DNA of 23,318 bases from an uncultured Bacteroidales bacterium (GCA_902491795.1 CABUIX010000035.1:1-23318), one strand, 5' to 3'. Positions 15,397-23,224 are shown, counted from the first letter of the stretch. The notes: generated by a model not told the origin, from the letters alone. Numbers and translations are program-made.

Positions 15397-16020
15397 TCAA
15401 AGACATACGCGCAGACCTGCAGTCAGTATCCCCTGGCAGCCAAACCCGGCCTCCAGAAAGCCGCGGAACATCGTGCTGCCGAAATCGAATCCTACGGGAG
15501 AAGCCTGAAAGGCAAAAGTCAGCCTGGCCGGATTCTGGGACAGGCACAACATCGCTCCGGCTGAGACCCTCGAATACATGCTTATGCTCGAAAGGCTGAA
15601 CCACTTGAACGCAACTGAAGGCATTACAAAAATGAACGAGTAATTCCCGTTGCTTGGACTGGATTCATAAACGGGATTGCCGTCCTGGTCATGGCCGGCA
15701 AGTTGCGAAAAGCGCAAGGTACAGCCCTCATATCCGACAACTCCGCCGACTGCAATGCTGCGGTGGACATAGCGGTGATATCCCAATCCTATCGAGCCCG
15801 ACGAAGACAAGTCTTCGATACGTGCGGCACCGAGAGAGAATGCCGTTCCCAACGCGCCGCCGACTGCCATTGACAGGCTCGTATATGACCCCTGTCCATA
15901 AAAGACCGACAGTTCATTGTCAGGCAGGCTGTATCCCTGCCTTGTGGTATAGGTCTGCGCTCCGGCCTGCAACTGCAGCAGGAGAAGAGACAACAGCGCC
16001 AGAGACAAAATCCGTTTCAT
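15397..16020 (-). CDS. Small predicted outer-membrane beta-barrel protein
   Basis: The protein has 207 residues from the ATG at 16020. A clear signal peptide (MKRILSLALLSLLLLQLQAG, cleavage near GAQ) is followed by a mature part of alternating small and aromatic residues in glycine-rich strands, such as 'GSIGLGYHRYVHRSIAVGGV' and 'FRGFLEAGFGCQGILTAGLR'. This is typical of an 8-10-stranded porin-like/OmpA-like barrel. I cannot assign a named family or substrate. The frame remains open to 16155, but the extra 45 codons overlap tolC and precede the signal peptide. It lies 43 nt after the TolC-family gene, with its own -7 box in that gap. A role as an accessory to the exporter or simply as a structural outer-membrane protein is inference. 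Confidence 0.75.
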   Translation of the reverse strand: MKRILSLALLSLLLLQLQAGAQTYTTRQGYSLPDNELSVFYGQGSYTSLSMAVGGALGTAFSLGAARIEDLSSSGSIGLGYHRYVHRSIAVGGVVGYEGCTLRFSQLAGHDQDGNPVYESSPSNGNYSFIFVMPSVAFKWFSLSSISMYSRVSAGAMLCLSQNPARLTFAFQASPVGFDFGSTMFRGFLEAGFGCQGILTAGLRVCL

Positions 16021-16042
16021 GCATATATGGTTTATATCAAGC

Positions 16043-16074
16043 CAAATATACAAAAAACTTGCATCAGAATGTAA
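16043..16074 (-). promoter_or_regulatory. Possible internal promoter before the beta-barrel gene (TTA-N21-TATATTTG)
   Basis: TATATTTG at 16050-16043 on the minus strand matches the -7 consensus exactly. TTA at 16074-16072 lies 21 nt upstream, inside the end of the tolC-like gene. The predicted leader is about 20 nt. This could transcribe the beta-barrel, galE and yfcE-like genes separately from the exporter genes. Confidence 0.45.
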
Positions 16075-17416
16075 TTTCCTCTCCTTTGTAGAAATCAAGA
16101 AGCCTTGTCTGGAACAGGCACTCGTACTTGGAGCGGACGAAATCCGACTCGGCACTCAGCCAGCTGTTCTTCGCATCATTGTAGTCGGCAATGCTGGCCT
16201 TGCCGTTGCGGTACTTCTCCTCGGTCAGTTCATAATGCTGTCTGGCACTTTCGGCAGACTCAAGGCTGCTGGTATATTTCGACTGTGAGGCGACCGCATT
16301 GTAGTAGGCCTGCTGTATTTCCTTGTACAGAGACTTCTTTACACTTTCAACCTGCAGCTGCTGGTTTTCGTAGCTCAACTCCGCATTCCGCACTGAATTT
16401 CTCGTGGAAAAACGCGCAAAGATTGGGATGCTGAGTGACAGGCCCACATACTGGCTGAAATTGTTCTTCATCTGGTCAGCGAAACTTGAAGAATTAATGT
16501 GTGATGTAGTGTAGTAGTTGGTCCCGATGCCACCGGTCAGGGAGAGACTGGGGAGATATGCACCCTTTGCCCTGTCGATGTTCACCTTCGCATATTCAAG
16601 ATTTCGCAAAGCCGACTTGACCGCAGGCTTGATGTCCTCCGCCTTGGAATATATGGACTCCGGATTTTCAAGCAGCTGCAGCTCGAAACTCTCCACCGAA
16701 GGAGTGACTATTGCGAAACCTTCGGGCGAAGACAGTTCGAGAAGTTGGGTCAAGTCAAGAACAGCGAGCTGCAGATTGTTGGCGGCCTGGGTCTCCGACA
16801 GCCTGCTCTGGGCCAAAGTGGCCTGCTGTGCGGACACCTCCGCCTCGCTCACCTTTCCTGCCAGTTTGCGGGCCTTCACCTGTTCCAGAAGTTCCGCATC
16901 GTGTTCAGCCTGCGCGGAGGCCACCTTGTACATCTCCTGGTTGTACAGGATCTCGACATAGGCCTGCGCGACATTCACCCTGATGTCGTCCTTGGCCTTT
17001 TCGAGATCCTCCATTGCGGCCGCAAGCCCGAGTTTCCCGAGCTTGATGCCGTTGTTGATGTCAAAGCCCTGGAAAATCGGGATATCCGCGCCGAGGCTGA
17101 ACGAAGTTGAAGTAGTGTTTGAGTTAGTATATGTATTGTCAGCCGTCAAGCCACGCCCGAAAGACAGGTTTTCGGAAGCCGATGCGCTCAGGCCGGGAAG
17201 CCTGCGGTTCTGTGCCGTGTTGAGCTCGACCTCCTTCTGCTTGAGGGCGACCTCGCTCTGCCTTACGGTGATGCTGTGTTCAAGTGCATAATTTATGCAC
17301 TCCTCGAGGCTCCACGGGCCTGAATGGTCAATTTCCTCCTGGGCAGTCGAAGGCTGCCAGAGCGCCAGTGCAAGCGAAAACGCAAGCAGTGACGAAACGA
17401 ATGTGCGGTTTCCCAT
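16064..17416 (-). CDS. TolC-family outer-membrane efflux protein
   Basis: This 450-residue protein has a signal peptide ending at about PSTAQ. It shows the two-fold repeated organisation of outer-membrane factors: 'WSLEECINYALEHSITVRQS' at the start, long alanine/glutamine/leucine-rich helices such as 'VASAQAEHDAELLEQVKARK', and a second half with 'RNAELSYENQQLQVESVKKS' and a C-terminal 'YRNGKASIADYNDAKNSWL' helix. It would form the outer-membrane channel and periplasmic tunnel of the exporter encoded just upstream. Its start lies 2 nt after the stop of the adaptor gene, so co-transcription is nearly certain. The substrate is unknown. Confidence 0.93.
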   Translation of the reverse strand: MGNRTFVSSLLAFSLALALWQPSTAQEEIDHSGPWSLEECINYALEHSITVRQSEVALKQKEVELNTAQNRRLPGLSASASENLSFGRGLTADNTYTNSNTTSTSFSLGADIPIFQGFDINNGIKLGKLGLAAAMEDLEKAKDDIRVNVAQAYVEILYNQEMYKVASAQAEHDAELLEQVKARKLAGKVSEAEVSAQQATLAQSRLSETQAANNLQLAVLDLTQLLELSSPEGFAIVTPSVESFELQLLENPESIYSKAEDIKPAVKSALRNLEYAKVNIDRAKGAYLPSLSLTGGIGTNYYTTSHINSSSFADQMKNNFSQYVGLSLSIPIFARFSTRNSVRNAELSYENQQLQVESVKKSLYKEIQQAYYNAVASQSKYTSSLESAESARQHYELTEEKYRNGKASIADYNDAKNSWLSAESDFVRSKYECLFQTRLLDFYKGEEITF

Positions 17417-17418
17417 GA

Positions 17419-18513
17419 CTATTCCTCGTTTATGATACGGATACCACGGACCTTGTCACCTGCCTTGAGTCCGGACTTGACCTCGATGTTGATACCGTCA
17501 CTGAGTCCGGTACTGATGGCGGTACGCTGATAATCACCATCGGCCCGCTTGAGATAGACAAAGCAGCTGTCACCTTCGAATTCCAGGGCACTTTCAGGTA
17601 CCGACACGACCCCGAGAGCCTCCTTAAGGACTATCTCCGCATTTGCGCTGTAGCCTGAACGCATCACATAGTCCCTGTTGACATCAACAGCAGCCTTTAT
17701 CTCAAACTGGTTGGCTCCGTTCTCCTCAACGGCCTTGGGCGCAATGTACTCGAGAGTCGCCGAAGAACTGTATCCGGGAAGCGCTCCGACGCTTATGAGC
17801 ATCGGCATTCCTTCCTTGAGGGAGCCGACCTCCGTCTCGTCGATATTACCGTCAAAAATCAGGTCCGACATGTCGGCAACCGTGGCTACCGTGGTTCCGT
17901 CATTCATGGTATTTGCCTGTATGACCGAATTTCCCACCTTCACGGGAATGTCCAGAATAAGCCCCGTTATTGTAGAACGCACCAGCGTGGAGCTCTCGGT
18001 TGCGTTTGAAGAAGACACTCCGTCACGGATGACCTCAAGAGCTTCCTGGGCAGCCGCCCTCTCCTCCTTCGCCTGATTCAATGCCTGCAGAACCTGGTCA
18101 TATTCCTCTGCACTCACAAGTTCCTTGTCGAAAAGGATCTTCTCTCTCTCATAGTCGGTCTGGGCCTGCTTGAGGTTGATGTCCGCAAGGCGTACCCTCG
18201 ATTCCGCGGAACTCAGCGAGCTCATGTCAGGAATCACCTTGAGTTTTGCGATGACCTCATTCTCCTCAACCTGCTCTCCGGCCTCCTTGTAGATTTCCGA
18301 GATAATGCCGTTGATCTGCGGCTTGATGTCCACTTCGTTGCGAGGCTCGATCTTGCCGGTCACGACCGTGGTTTTCCTGATGTCCATCACCGTTGCCTCC
18401 AGTTCCTGCCAGCGGACAACCTCCGGACGGGATTTCTGGAACAGGAACACGAATGTTCCGATGATTATCGCCGCCAGCAAGGCGAGCGCAATGTACTTGA
18501 ATGCCTTTTTCAT
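17419..18513 (-). CDS. MacA/HlyD-type periplasmic adaptor (membrane fusion protein)
   Basis: The protein has 364 residues, a normal length. One N-terminal membrane anchor (about 6-25) is followed by a first lipoyl half-domain ('TGKIEPRNEVDIKPQINGII', about 52-71) and a helical hairpin rich in E/K/Q/A ('ADINLKQAQTDYEREKILF', then 'ALNQAKEERAAAQEALEVI'). The second lipoyl half contains 'TGLILDIPVKVGNSVIQ', and beta-barrel and membrane-proximal domains end in 'IEVKSGLKAGDKVRGIRI'. The adaptor links the inner-membrane permeases to the TolC-like channel. It follows the second permease by 16 nt and precedes the tolC-like gene by 2 nt. Confidence 0.92.
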   Translation of the reverse strand: MKKAFKYIALALLAAIIIGTFVFLFQKSRPEVVRWQELEATVMDIRKTTVVTGKIEPRNEVDIKPQINGIISEIYKEAGEQVEENEVIAKLKVIPDMSSLSSAESRVRLADINLKQAQTDYEREKILFDKELVSAEEYDQVLQALNQAKEERAAAQEALEVIRDGVSSSNATESSTLVRSTITGLILDIPVKVGNSVIQANTMNDGTTVATVADMSDLIFDGNIDETEVGSLKEGMPMLISVGALPGYSSSATLEYIAPKAVEENGANQFEIKAAVDVNRDYVMRSGYSANAEIVLKEALGVVSVPESALEFEGDSCFVYLKRADGDYQRTAISTGLSDGINIEVKSGLKAGDKVRGIRIINEE

Positions 18514-18529
18514 ATTCTGTCTTTTTATA

Positions 18530-19762
18530 TTATTCGTCTCTCATCGCGTCTACGGGCTTTATGTGCATTGCCCGGTACGCCGGTGCCAGCCCGGCAAGGA
18601 CGCCCAGCACTGCCAGCAGCAGAGCCGAAGCCACTGCGGTCCAGAAATCCACCTGGAATGAAGTTGCATTGTGGTTCAGCACCTCCAGGATATTCAGCAT
18701 GAACACCGAGAACACTATTCCCAGGCACCCGGCCATGAGCGTAAGGGTAATGCTCTCCATGATTATCTGGGAAAGTATGTCCCACGGAGTCGCCCCGATG
18801 GCCCGGCGGATACCGATTTCGGTGGTACGTTCCTTGACCGTAACCATCATGATGTTGCTGACTCCGATTGCTCCGGCCAGAATAGTTCCCAAACCTATCA
18901 GCATTATCAGGAAATTGATGCCCATGAAAAGGTTGTCGATCAATGCGAACATTTCTTCAGTATTGAGTATGTACAGGGCCTGGAGGTCCGTAGGGTCAAA
19001 CTTGTGCTCTCTCGCCATTATCTCGCGGATGTTGTCCTCAAGCGATGACATCCGGACTCCGGATTTCCCGGTCATGCAGATGATGTCAACAACGCTTCCG
19101 CGGCTGTAGACTTTCTGGGCAACGGGCAAAGGCACGGTCACGGCCATGTCAGCAGAACCGTTGATGCTGATGTTGCCGGCGTTGAAATCCACGCCCACAA
19201 TCTGGTAATACACCGTACCTACCTTGATGCGCTTGCCGCAGGGATCGCCTCCGTCAGGGAAAAGCGAATCATATATATGTTTGCCGATCACGCAGACCTT
19301 ACGTTCCTGAAGAATGTCCGTTTCATTGAGGTAGCGCCCGTACTTGATCTTCGGCGTCTCAATCAGAGCATAGTCGGCATATACGCCCTTGACATTTGCC
19401 TCCACGCTTCTCTCTCCATAGACGGCCGACTGGTCCCAGTTGCTGACTTCAGGTGTCACTGTCTCCAGTCCAGGGACCATGGTCTTGAGCCTGTCCACGT
19501 CTTTGTACGTAAGATTCCACCAGCGGCCACGCTGGAATCCGCCGTAAGGTTTTGAAGTACGGTCCGAAATGATTACGGTGGTGTTCGTGGCAAAACCTTC
19601 GAAGTTCCGGTAAAGCATTTCCTTGACACCCTGACCGCCGCCCATCAGGAACAGTAGCATGAAAATGCCCCAGAAGATGCCGAAGCCGGTCAGCAGGCTG
19701 CGGCTCTTGTTGCGGGTCAGGGAATCAGTTATCTCCGTAAATGTGTCTATGTCGAATCTCAT
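18530..19762 (-). CDS. MacB/FtsX-type ABC transporter permease (second copy)
   Basis: This 410-residue protein has MacB topology without a fused ATPase. TM1 is at about 20-42 ('LLTGFGIFWGIFMLLFLMGG'). A large periplasmic domain (about 43-278) follows, then three helices at about 279-302, 334-358 and 375-395. The conserved cytoplasmic 'TVKERTTEIGIRRAIGATP' segment after TM2 is the coupling region of the FtsX family. The C-terminus ends in 'APAYRAMHIKPVDAMRDE'. MacB-type transporters work by mechanotransmission, driving substrate from the periplasm through the adaptor and TolC. Its ATG overlaps the stop of the first permease (ATGA at 19762-19759). The two permeases are related but clearly divergent, so a heterodimer is likely. 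Confidence 0.92.
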   Translation of the reverse strand: MRFDIDTFTEITDSLTRNKSRSLLTGFGIFWGIFMLLFLMGGGQGVKEMLYRNFEGFATNTTVIISDRTSKPYGGFQRGRWWNLTYKDVDRLKTMVPGLETVTPEVSNWDQSAVYGERSVEANVKGVYADYALIETPKIKYGRYLNETDILQERKVCVIGKHIYDSLFPDGGDPCGKRIKVGTVYYQIVGVDFNAGNISINGSADMAVTVPLPVAQKVYSRGSVVDIICMTGKSGVRMSSLEDNIREIMAREHKFDPTDLQALYILNTEEMFALIDNLFMGINFLIMLIGLGTILAGAIGVSNIMMVTVKERTTEIGIRRAIGATPWDILSQIIMESITLTLMAGCLGIVFSVFMLNILEVLNHNATSFQVDFWTAVASALLLAVLGVLAGLAPAYRAMHIKPVDAMRDE

Positions 19763-21024
19763 TCCGCTCTCAATGCTTCAATAGGTCTGACTCTGGCGGC
19801 TCTGCGGGCAGGGAAAAAGCCCGCGACGGTGCCGGCAATTATGAGCACCAGTGTCGCCTCTATCGCCACGTCAACTCCGACAGTAGGATTGACAAATATC
19901 GAGATCTCCTGTCCCATTATGGTAGAGGATGATTGTCCGACAGTCTTGTCCAGAATCTCGCAGGCCACCAGCCCCACGACCATCCCGACATAGCCGAAAA
20001 ACGCAGTGATGCTCACGCTTTCGGCAATGATCAGCTTGGTGATGCTCCATGGACTCGCTCCGATCGCCTTGCGTATTCCGAATTCGTGCGTACGCTCCTT
20101 CACGGTGATCAGCATGATGTTGCTTACTCCGACTATTCCGCTGAGCAGCGTGAACAGGCCGACTATCCAGAGGGCGGTGGTAAGTATGTTCCGCCCCTTC
20201 TGCATCTGCATGTTCTGAGTCACCCTGTTGGTGATCCACAGTGCACTCTCGTCATCGGGAGCGGCACCGTGGTTGAGATTCACAACCGTCTTGTAGGCAT
20301 CCTCGAATTCCTCGTTCTGCTGCTCTGTCTCCAGCCCGTGGAAAGTAAAGGTCAGGTCGCTTATGTCATCGCCGGGCTTCCAGATGGTACGGACCGTTGA
20401 AAAAGGAGCATATACCAAACTGCTGTTGGTCATCATGTCCGCCTTGGTGATGCCGACAACCTTGAAGACCAGATCCCCTGCCTTAATGTTTTTTCCCACA
20501 AGACCAGGCACTTCCGAAGCCTTGTCAACAAGGCGCTCGGCAAGTGTCTCGGGTATCACGGCCACCTTGCGCATTCCGGCAATGTCATTCGGATTTATGA
20601 ATCGGCCGTAGAGAATCTCTATCTTCTCCATTGACGCCCGCTCGGGATAACTTCCCTCTATTGAACAGCTGCTGTACTTGTCCCCGTTGTTGACGGTAAC
20701 GGTAGCGGAAACCGTTGCGGAGACATCGTCTACATGATCGGAGAACAATTCCCCCGAAGTAAGGTCGACATCGCTTTCGTCCAGCGTTATCTGCCTGTTC
20801 TCCTGAAGGCCGCCGTAAGGCTTTGATGTCCAGCCACCGCGCACGCGCATGGTGTTTGTCGACAACGAGCTCCCGCCGACCATAAAGGCGTTGAGGACCC
20901 CGTTGCCCGCGCCGAGCAGCACGATGATCATGAAGATTCCCCATGCGACCGCGAAACCCGTAAGGCAGGTGCGCAACTTGTTCCTGCGCACGCTTTCTAT
21001 TATTTCAATGAAAAGGTCTCTCAT
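19759..21024 (-). CDS. MacB/FtsX-type ABC transporter permease (first copy)
   Basis: The 421-residue protein has an N-terminal 'RRNKLRTCLTGFAVAWGIFM' transmembrane start, a large periplasmic MacB_PCD-like domain, and a C-terminal FtsX bundle. The bundle contains 'TALWIVGLFTLLSGIVGVSN', the coupling segment 'ITVKERTHEFGIRKAIGASP' and a final 'FFPARRAARVRPIEALRAE'. It shares the layout of the following permease but differs throughout the periplasmic domain. Start and stop overlap the neighbouring genes by 4 nt (ATGA at both ends), which points to coupled translation and fixed stoichiometry with the ATPase and the second permease. No ATPase domain is present. Confidence 0.92.
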   Translation of the reverse strand: MRDLFIEIIESVRRNKLRTCLTGFAVAWGIFMIIVLLGAGNGVLNAFMVGGSSLSTNTMRVRGGWTSKPYGGLQENRQITLDESDVDLTSGELFSDHVDDVSATVSATVTVNNGDKYSSCSIEGSYPERASMEKIEILYGRFINPNDIAGMRKVAVIPETLAERLVDKASEVPGLVGKNIKAGDLVFKVVGITKADMMTNSSLVYAPFSTVRTIWKPGDDISDLTFTFHGLETEQQNEEFEDAYKTVVNLNHGAAPDDESALWITNRVTQNMQMQKGRNILTTALWIVGLFTLLSGIVGVSNIMLITVKERTHEFGIRKAIGASPWSITKLIIAESVSITAFFGYVGMVVGLVACEILDKTVGQSSSTIMGQEISIFVNPTVGVDVAIEATLVLIIAGTVAGFFPARRAARVRPIEALRAE

Positions 21025-21743
21025 TTCATTATGGTGTCTGCGCCGAAACGTGAAGCCCGGTGATCGCGGTTATCTTCTATCTTCCCTATTATGCCGTCCT
21101 TTATGTGGATTATCCTGTCAGTGCAGTTCGCGACACCGCTTTCGTGCGTCACCACTATCACCGTGACGCCGTCGCGCCTGTTGAGTTCCCCCAGCAATTC
21201 CATTACCTCCTCCGAAGTCTTCGAATCGAGGGCCCCGGTAGGCTCGTCGGCAAGGATTATCTTCGGACTGGTGATAAGCGCCCGGGCAATCGCCACTCTC
21301 TGCTTCTGCCCGCCTGACATCTCGTTGGGATAATGTGACGCCCAGTCGGCAAGTCCGAGACGGTCAAGGTACTCCATCGCCATCTCATGCCGCTTGCGGC
21401 GTCCGACTCCCTGATAGAACAACGGCAACTCCACATTTTCCACGGCTGTCTTGAACGAGATCAGGTTGAAAGACTGGAACACGAAGCCTATCAGCTTGTT
21501 GCGGTACTCTGCGGCCTGTCTCTCGCTAAGGCCCCATATCAGGTTTCCGTCTATACGGTATTCTCCGGAATCGTAGTTGTCCAGAATCCCGAGAATGTTC
21601 AGAAGCGTCGACTTGCCTGAGCCCGAAGCGCCCATTATGGAAACGAACTCACCCTTGTCAATGCTCAGGTCTATCCCCTTGAGCACATGGAGAGGCTGTC
21701 CGTTGTTGTAGGTCTTGTTGACCCCTTTGACTTCAATCAGCAT
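21021..21743 (-). CDS. ABC transporter ATP-binding protein, MacB/LolD type
   Basis: The protein is a 240-residue single nucleotide-binding domain. It has Walker A GASGSGKST at 38-46, Q-loop Q90 in FVFQSFNLI, signature MSGGQ at 142-146, Walker B IILADEP with catalytic E167, D-loop SALD-like 'GALDSKT', and H200 of the H-loop. It would power the two FtsX-type permeases encoded directly after it. It is the first gene of the train and has a strong promoter just upstream. The MacB/LolD/FtsE subgroup is inferred from sequence style and neighbours. Because LolD-type and MacB-type ATPases look alike, the export role rests on the adaptor and TolC genes behind it. Confidence 0.95.
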   Translation of the reverse strand: MLIEVKGVNKTYNNGQPLHVLKGIDLSIDKGEFVSIMGASGSGKSTLLNILGILDNYDSGEYRIDGNLIWGLSERQAAEYRNKLIGFVFQSFNLISFKTAVENVELPLFYQGVGRRKRHEMAMEYLDRLGLADWASHYPNEMSGGQKQRVAIARALITSPKIILADEPTGALDSKTSEEVMELLGELNRRDGVTVIVVTHESGVANCTDRIIHIKDGIIGKIEDNRDHRASRFGADTIMK

Positions 21744-21770
21744 ATAGCGACTTATTGAACTAATACACTA

Positions 21771-21801
21771 CAAAAATATGACAAAAAAATCATTTTGCAA
21801 A
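21771..21801 (-). promoter_or_regulatory. Strong predicted promoter of the exporter operon (TTTG-N19-TATTTTTG)
   Basis: On the minus strand TTTG at 21801-21798 and TATTTTTG at 21778-21771 match both Bacteroides promoter elements with a 19-nt spacer. The predicted start is near 21767, giving a leader of about 24 nt before the ATG at 21743. It lies in the 79-bp gap after queH. Confidence 0.7.
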
Positions 21802-21806
21802 CAGAA

Positions 21807-21840
21807 CGGGGAAAAATAGACTTCAGCGCTGTTTTTCCCG
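21807..21840 (-). terminator. Inverted repeat across the queH stop, weak terminator candidate
   Basis: CGGGGAAAAA (21807-21816) and TTTTTCCCG (21832-21840) can pair with one bulged base around a 15-nt loop holding the queH stop codon. On the minus strand a run of seven T (21789-21783) follows about 17 nt later, too far for a classic intrinsic terminator. Confidence 0.3.
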
Positions 21841-22425
21841 GGAATCCCTGAGCGAGAATTCACAGCCGCAGAAAGTCTGGTTGTAGAAATTCTGTTCCCT
21901 GATGATCTCACTGCGTCTGGGCTGCAGGCCGCCCTTGCGCCAGTTCATCGCCCAAAAAACGGGAGACTGCCCGGCACATGAGACTGCTACCGACCGGCAT
22001 GCCCACTCCCCTGCGGCGTTCACCTGATCCAGGTCTTTCCAGCGCGAAGAGGCAAGTGTCGTAGTCAAAACCGAGAAGCCGTTTTCCGAAGCATATCTTG
22101 CGGCCCTCAAGAGCCTGAAACGGAAGCACACGCAGCAGCGCGCCCCTCTTTCCGGCTCATTTTCAAGACCTTTGATGTCCGAGAACCACGCGTCATGGTC
22201 ATACTCATCATCAACCGCCTCAACCCCCAAAGTCTCGCAATAGCGCCTCAACTCGGACTTGCGGAGTTCATATTCCTCAAGCGGCACTATGTTGGAATTG
22301 CTGAAAAAGACAGTCGGGCGCAAGCCGTTCTGCACCATGCACTCAAGCACCGCGCCGGAGCACGGGGCACAGCATGAATGAAGCAGGATCTTTCCTTCTG
22401 CAGGTGGATTGAGGATCAACGCCAT
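21823..22425 (-). CDS. queH: Epoxyqueuosine reductase QueH
   Basis: This 200-residue protein of the DUF208/QueH family catalyses the last step of queuosine synthesis, reducing epoxyqueuosine to queuosine in tRNA. The diagnostic cysteines are all present: C18-C19 and C22 in HSCCAPCS, C97-C98 and C100 in RCCVCF, and C186/C188 in QTFCGCEFS. The 'NWRKGGLQPRRSEII' stretch is also family-typical. The family uses an iron-sulfur cluster and a second metal and replaces the unrelated QueG. It is cytoplasmic. It stands 39 nt after the DUF2752 gene, with its own -7 box in the gap. No other queuosine genes are in the window. Confidence 0.93.
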   Translation of the reverse strand: MALILNPPAEGKILLHSCCAPCSGAVLECMVQNGLRPTVFFSNSNIVPLEEYELRKSELRRYCETLGVEAVDDEYDHDAWFSDIKGLENEPERGARCCVCFRFRLLRAARYASENGFSVLTTTLASSRWKDLDQVNAAGEWACRSVAVSCAGQSPVFWAMNWRKGGLQPRRSEIIREQNFYNQTFCGCEFSLRDSREKQR

Positions 22426-22432
22426 AGGTCGG

Positions 22433-22464
22433 CAAATTTAAGAAAAAACAGCTCCGGGCAGAAA
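22433..22464 (-). promoter_or_regulatory. Predicted -7 box of queH (TAAATTTG)
   Basis: TAAATTTG at 22440-22433 on the minus strand matches the consensus exactly and is only 7 nt from the ATG at 22425. The upstream element is poor (TTT or TTC at 21 or 20 nt). The predicted leader is about 4 nt. Confidence 0.5.
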
Positions 22465-22833
22465 TCACCAGCCGAAAATGTTGCGCAGCACCCACCACAG
22501 CACCACCGCCGCCAGTATGCTCCATGAGAGAACCGGACTCGTGCCGATGCGGTACAACTTGGGGAATCTGCCCTTCAGCGCCTCTGCCGAAATGAGAAAG
22601 GCCAGCAGGGGAATTGACATCACCATCAGGGCATTGTAGCGGAAAGCCTGGCAAAGGTCTAGATTGAGCAGTTGATGCAAAGCCCGCTGAGTCCCGCAGC
22701 CGGGACATTTGAGTCCGGTCAGCAGAAGAAACGGGCACTTGGGAAAGAAGCCGGAACTTTGCGGATCGAAAATTCCGAGGACAAGCAGGGCTAAAAGGAC
22801 GGCCAGCAGAATCAGCAGTCTCCGAATGCGCAT
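22465..22833 (-). CDS. DUF2752 family membrane protein
   Basis: The protein has 122 residues from the ATG at 22833; the frame is open to 22911, but those codons overlap the preceding gene. Three hydrophobic segments are visible, at about 4-21, 66-84 and 102-119. The family core is present: C33-P, then 'LKCPGCGTQRALHQLL' with C43 and C46. The short CPGCG motif suggests a metal or redox site, but no function is established for the family. It overlaps the stop of the CD225-like gene by one base (TGATG), so the pair is likely translated together. It was called by the cysteine motif and size. Confidence 0.85.
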   Translation of the reverse strand: MRIRRLLILLAVLLALLVLGIFDPQSSGFFPKCPFLLLTGLKCPGCGTQRALHQLLNLDLCQAFRYNALMVMSIPLLAFLISAEALKGRFPKLYRIGTSPVLSWSILAAVVLWWVLRNIFGW

Positions 22834-23180
22834 CAAATGAACGAAAGCAGCCCTGCAAGTATGCCCATCGACCAGAGCACGGCCGCCAAAATCAGGTAAA
22901 GGCATCCCCATACCAGACTTATTATAATCCAGGTCTGTGCAGTCTTGTTCTTCCTTTCGGACTCATAGTAAAGATTCTGCCGTGTCTGCTCATTCATGCT
23001 CAGCAGGGACGAATTATACAGGCTGTTGGACTCTGCCGAATAGACGATCGCCACTACGCCGCCCACAAGGCAGCAGAAAAGAGTACAAAGAATGGCCCAC
23101 ACCATCTTGCTGCTGTGGGGAGGCAGTACGGCCGAAGGCTGCCCATATTGAGAATTCTGGTCAAATTGGTCAATTTCCAT
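22833..23180 (-). CDS. CD225/dispanin-like small membrane protein
   Basis: The protein has 115 residues from the ATG at 23180; codons up to 23213 are open but lie across the predicted transcription start. A hydrophilic, Q/P/S-containing N-terminus of about 25 residues precedes TM1 (about 26-48, 'AILCTLFCCLVGGVVAIVYS'), a polar loop and TM2 (about 83-112). The layout and the 'FCCLVGGVVAIVY' core match the CD225 (interferon-induced transmembrane-like) superfamily found in many Bacteroidota. The bacterial function is unknown. It is coupled to the DUF2752 gene, and its promoter carries a perfect dyad. Confidence 0.78.
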   Translation of the reverse strand: MEIDQFDQNSQYGQPSAVLPPHSSKMVWAILCTLFCCLVGGVVAIVYSAESNSLYNSSLLSMNEQTRQNLYYESERKNKTAQTWIIISLVWGCLYLILAAVLWSMGILAGLLSFI

Positions 23181-23195
23181 AACAAGAAACAGTTT

Positions 23196-23224
23196 TTTCA
23201 CTATACCTGTCAAATATAGTGAAA
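23196..23224. promoter_or_regulatory. Perfect 10-bp dyad over the CD225-like gene promoter (operator-like)
   Basis: TTTCACTATA at 23196-23205 and its exact complement TATAGTGAAA at 23215-23224 are separated by 9 nt. The minus-strand -7 box TATATTTG (23218-23211) lies inside the dyad, and a TTA at 23240-23238 stands 19 nt upstream of it. The predicted start near 23207 falls in the dyad, so a repressor bound here would block transcription. A terminator is unlikely because no T-run follows on either strand. Confidence 0.5.

Noticed and set aside
14789..15508. A 239-codon plus-strand frame opposite galE.
   Set aside because: It is antisense to well-conserved galE and the end of the beta-barrel gene, with no domain, signal or promoter of its own.
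15347..15604. An 86-codon N-terminal extension of GalE.
   Set aside because: GalE begins with the Rossmann strand directly after the ATG at 15346, and the extension overlaps the beta-barrel gene in another frame.
18530..21024. The two permease genes as a recent tandem duplication.
   Set aside because: They share topology and the coupling motif, but their sequences diverge strongly over the periplasmic domain, so any duplication is ancient.
23196..23224. The dyad as a rho-independent terminator of the right-edge gene.
   Set aside because: The stem is A/T-rich and no T-run follows on the minus strand; it is followed by an A-run there. The overlap with a -7 box fits an operator better.
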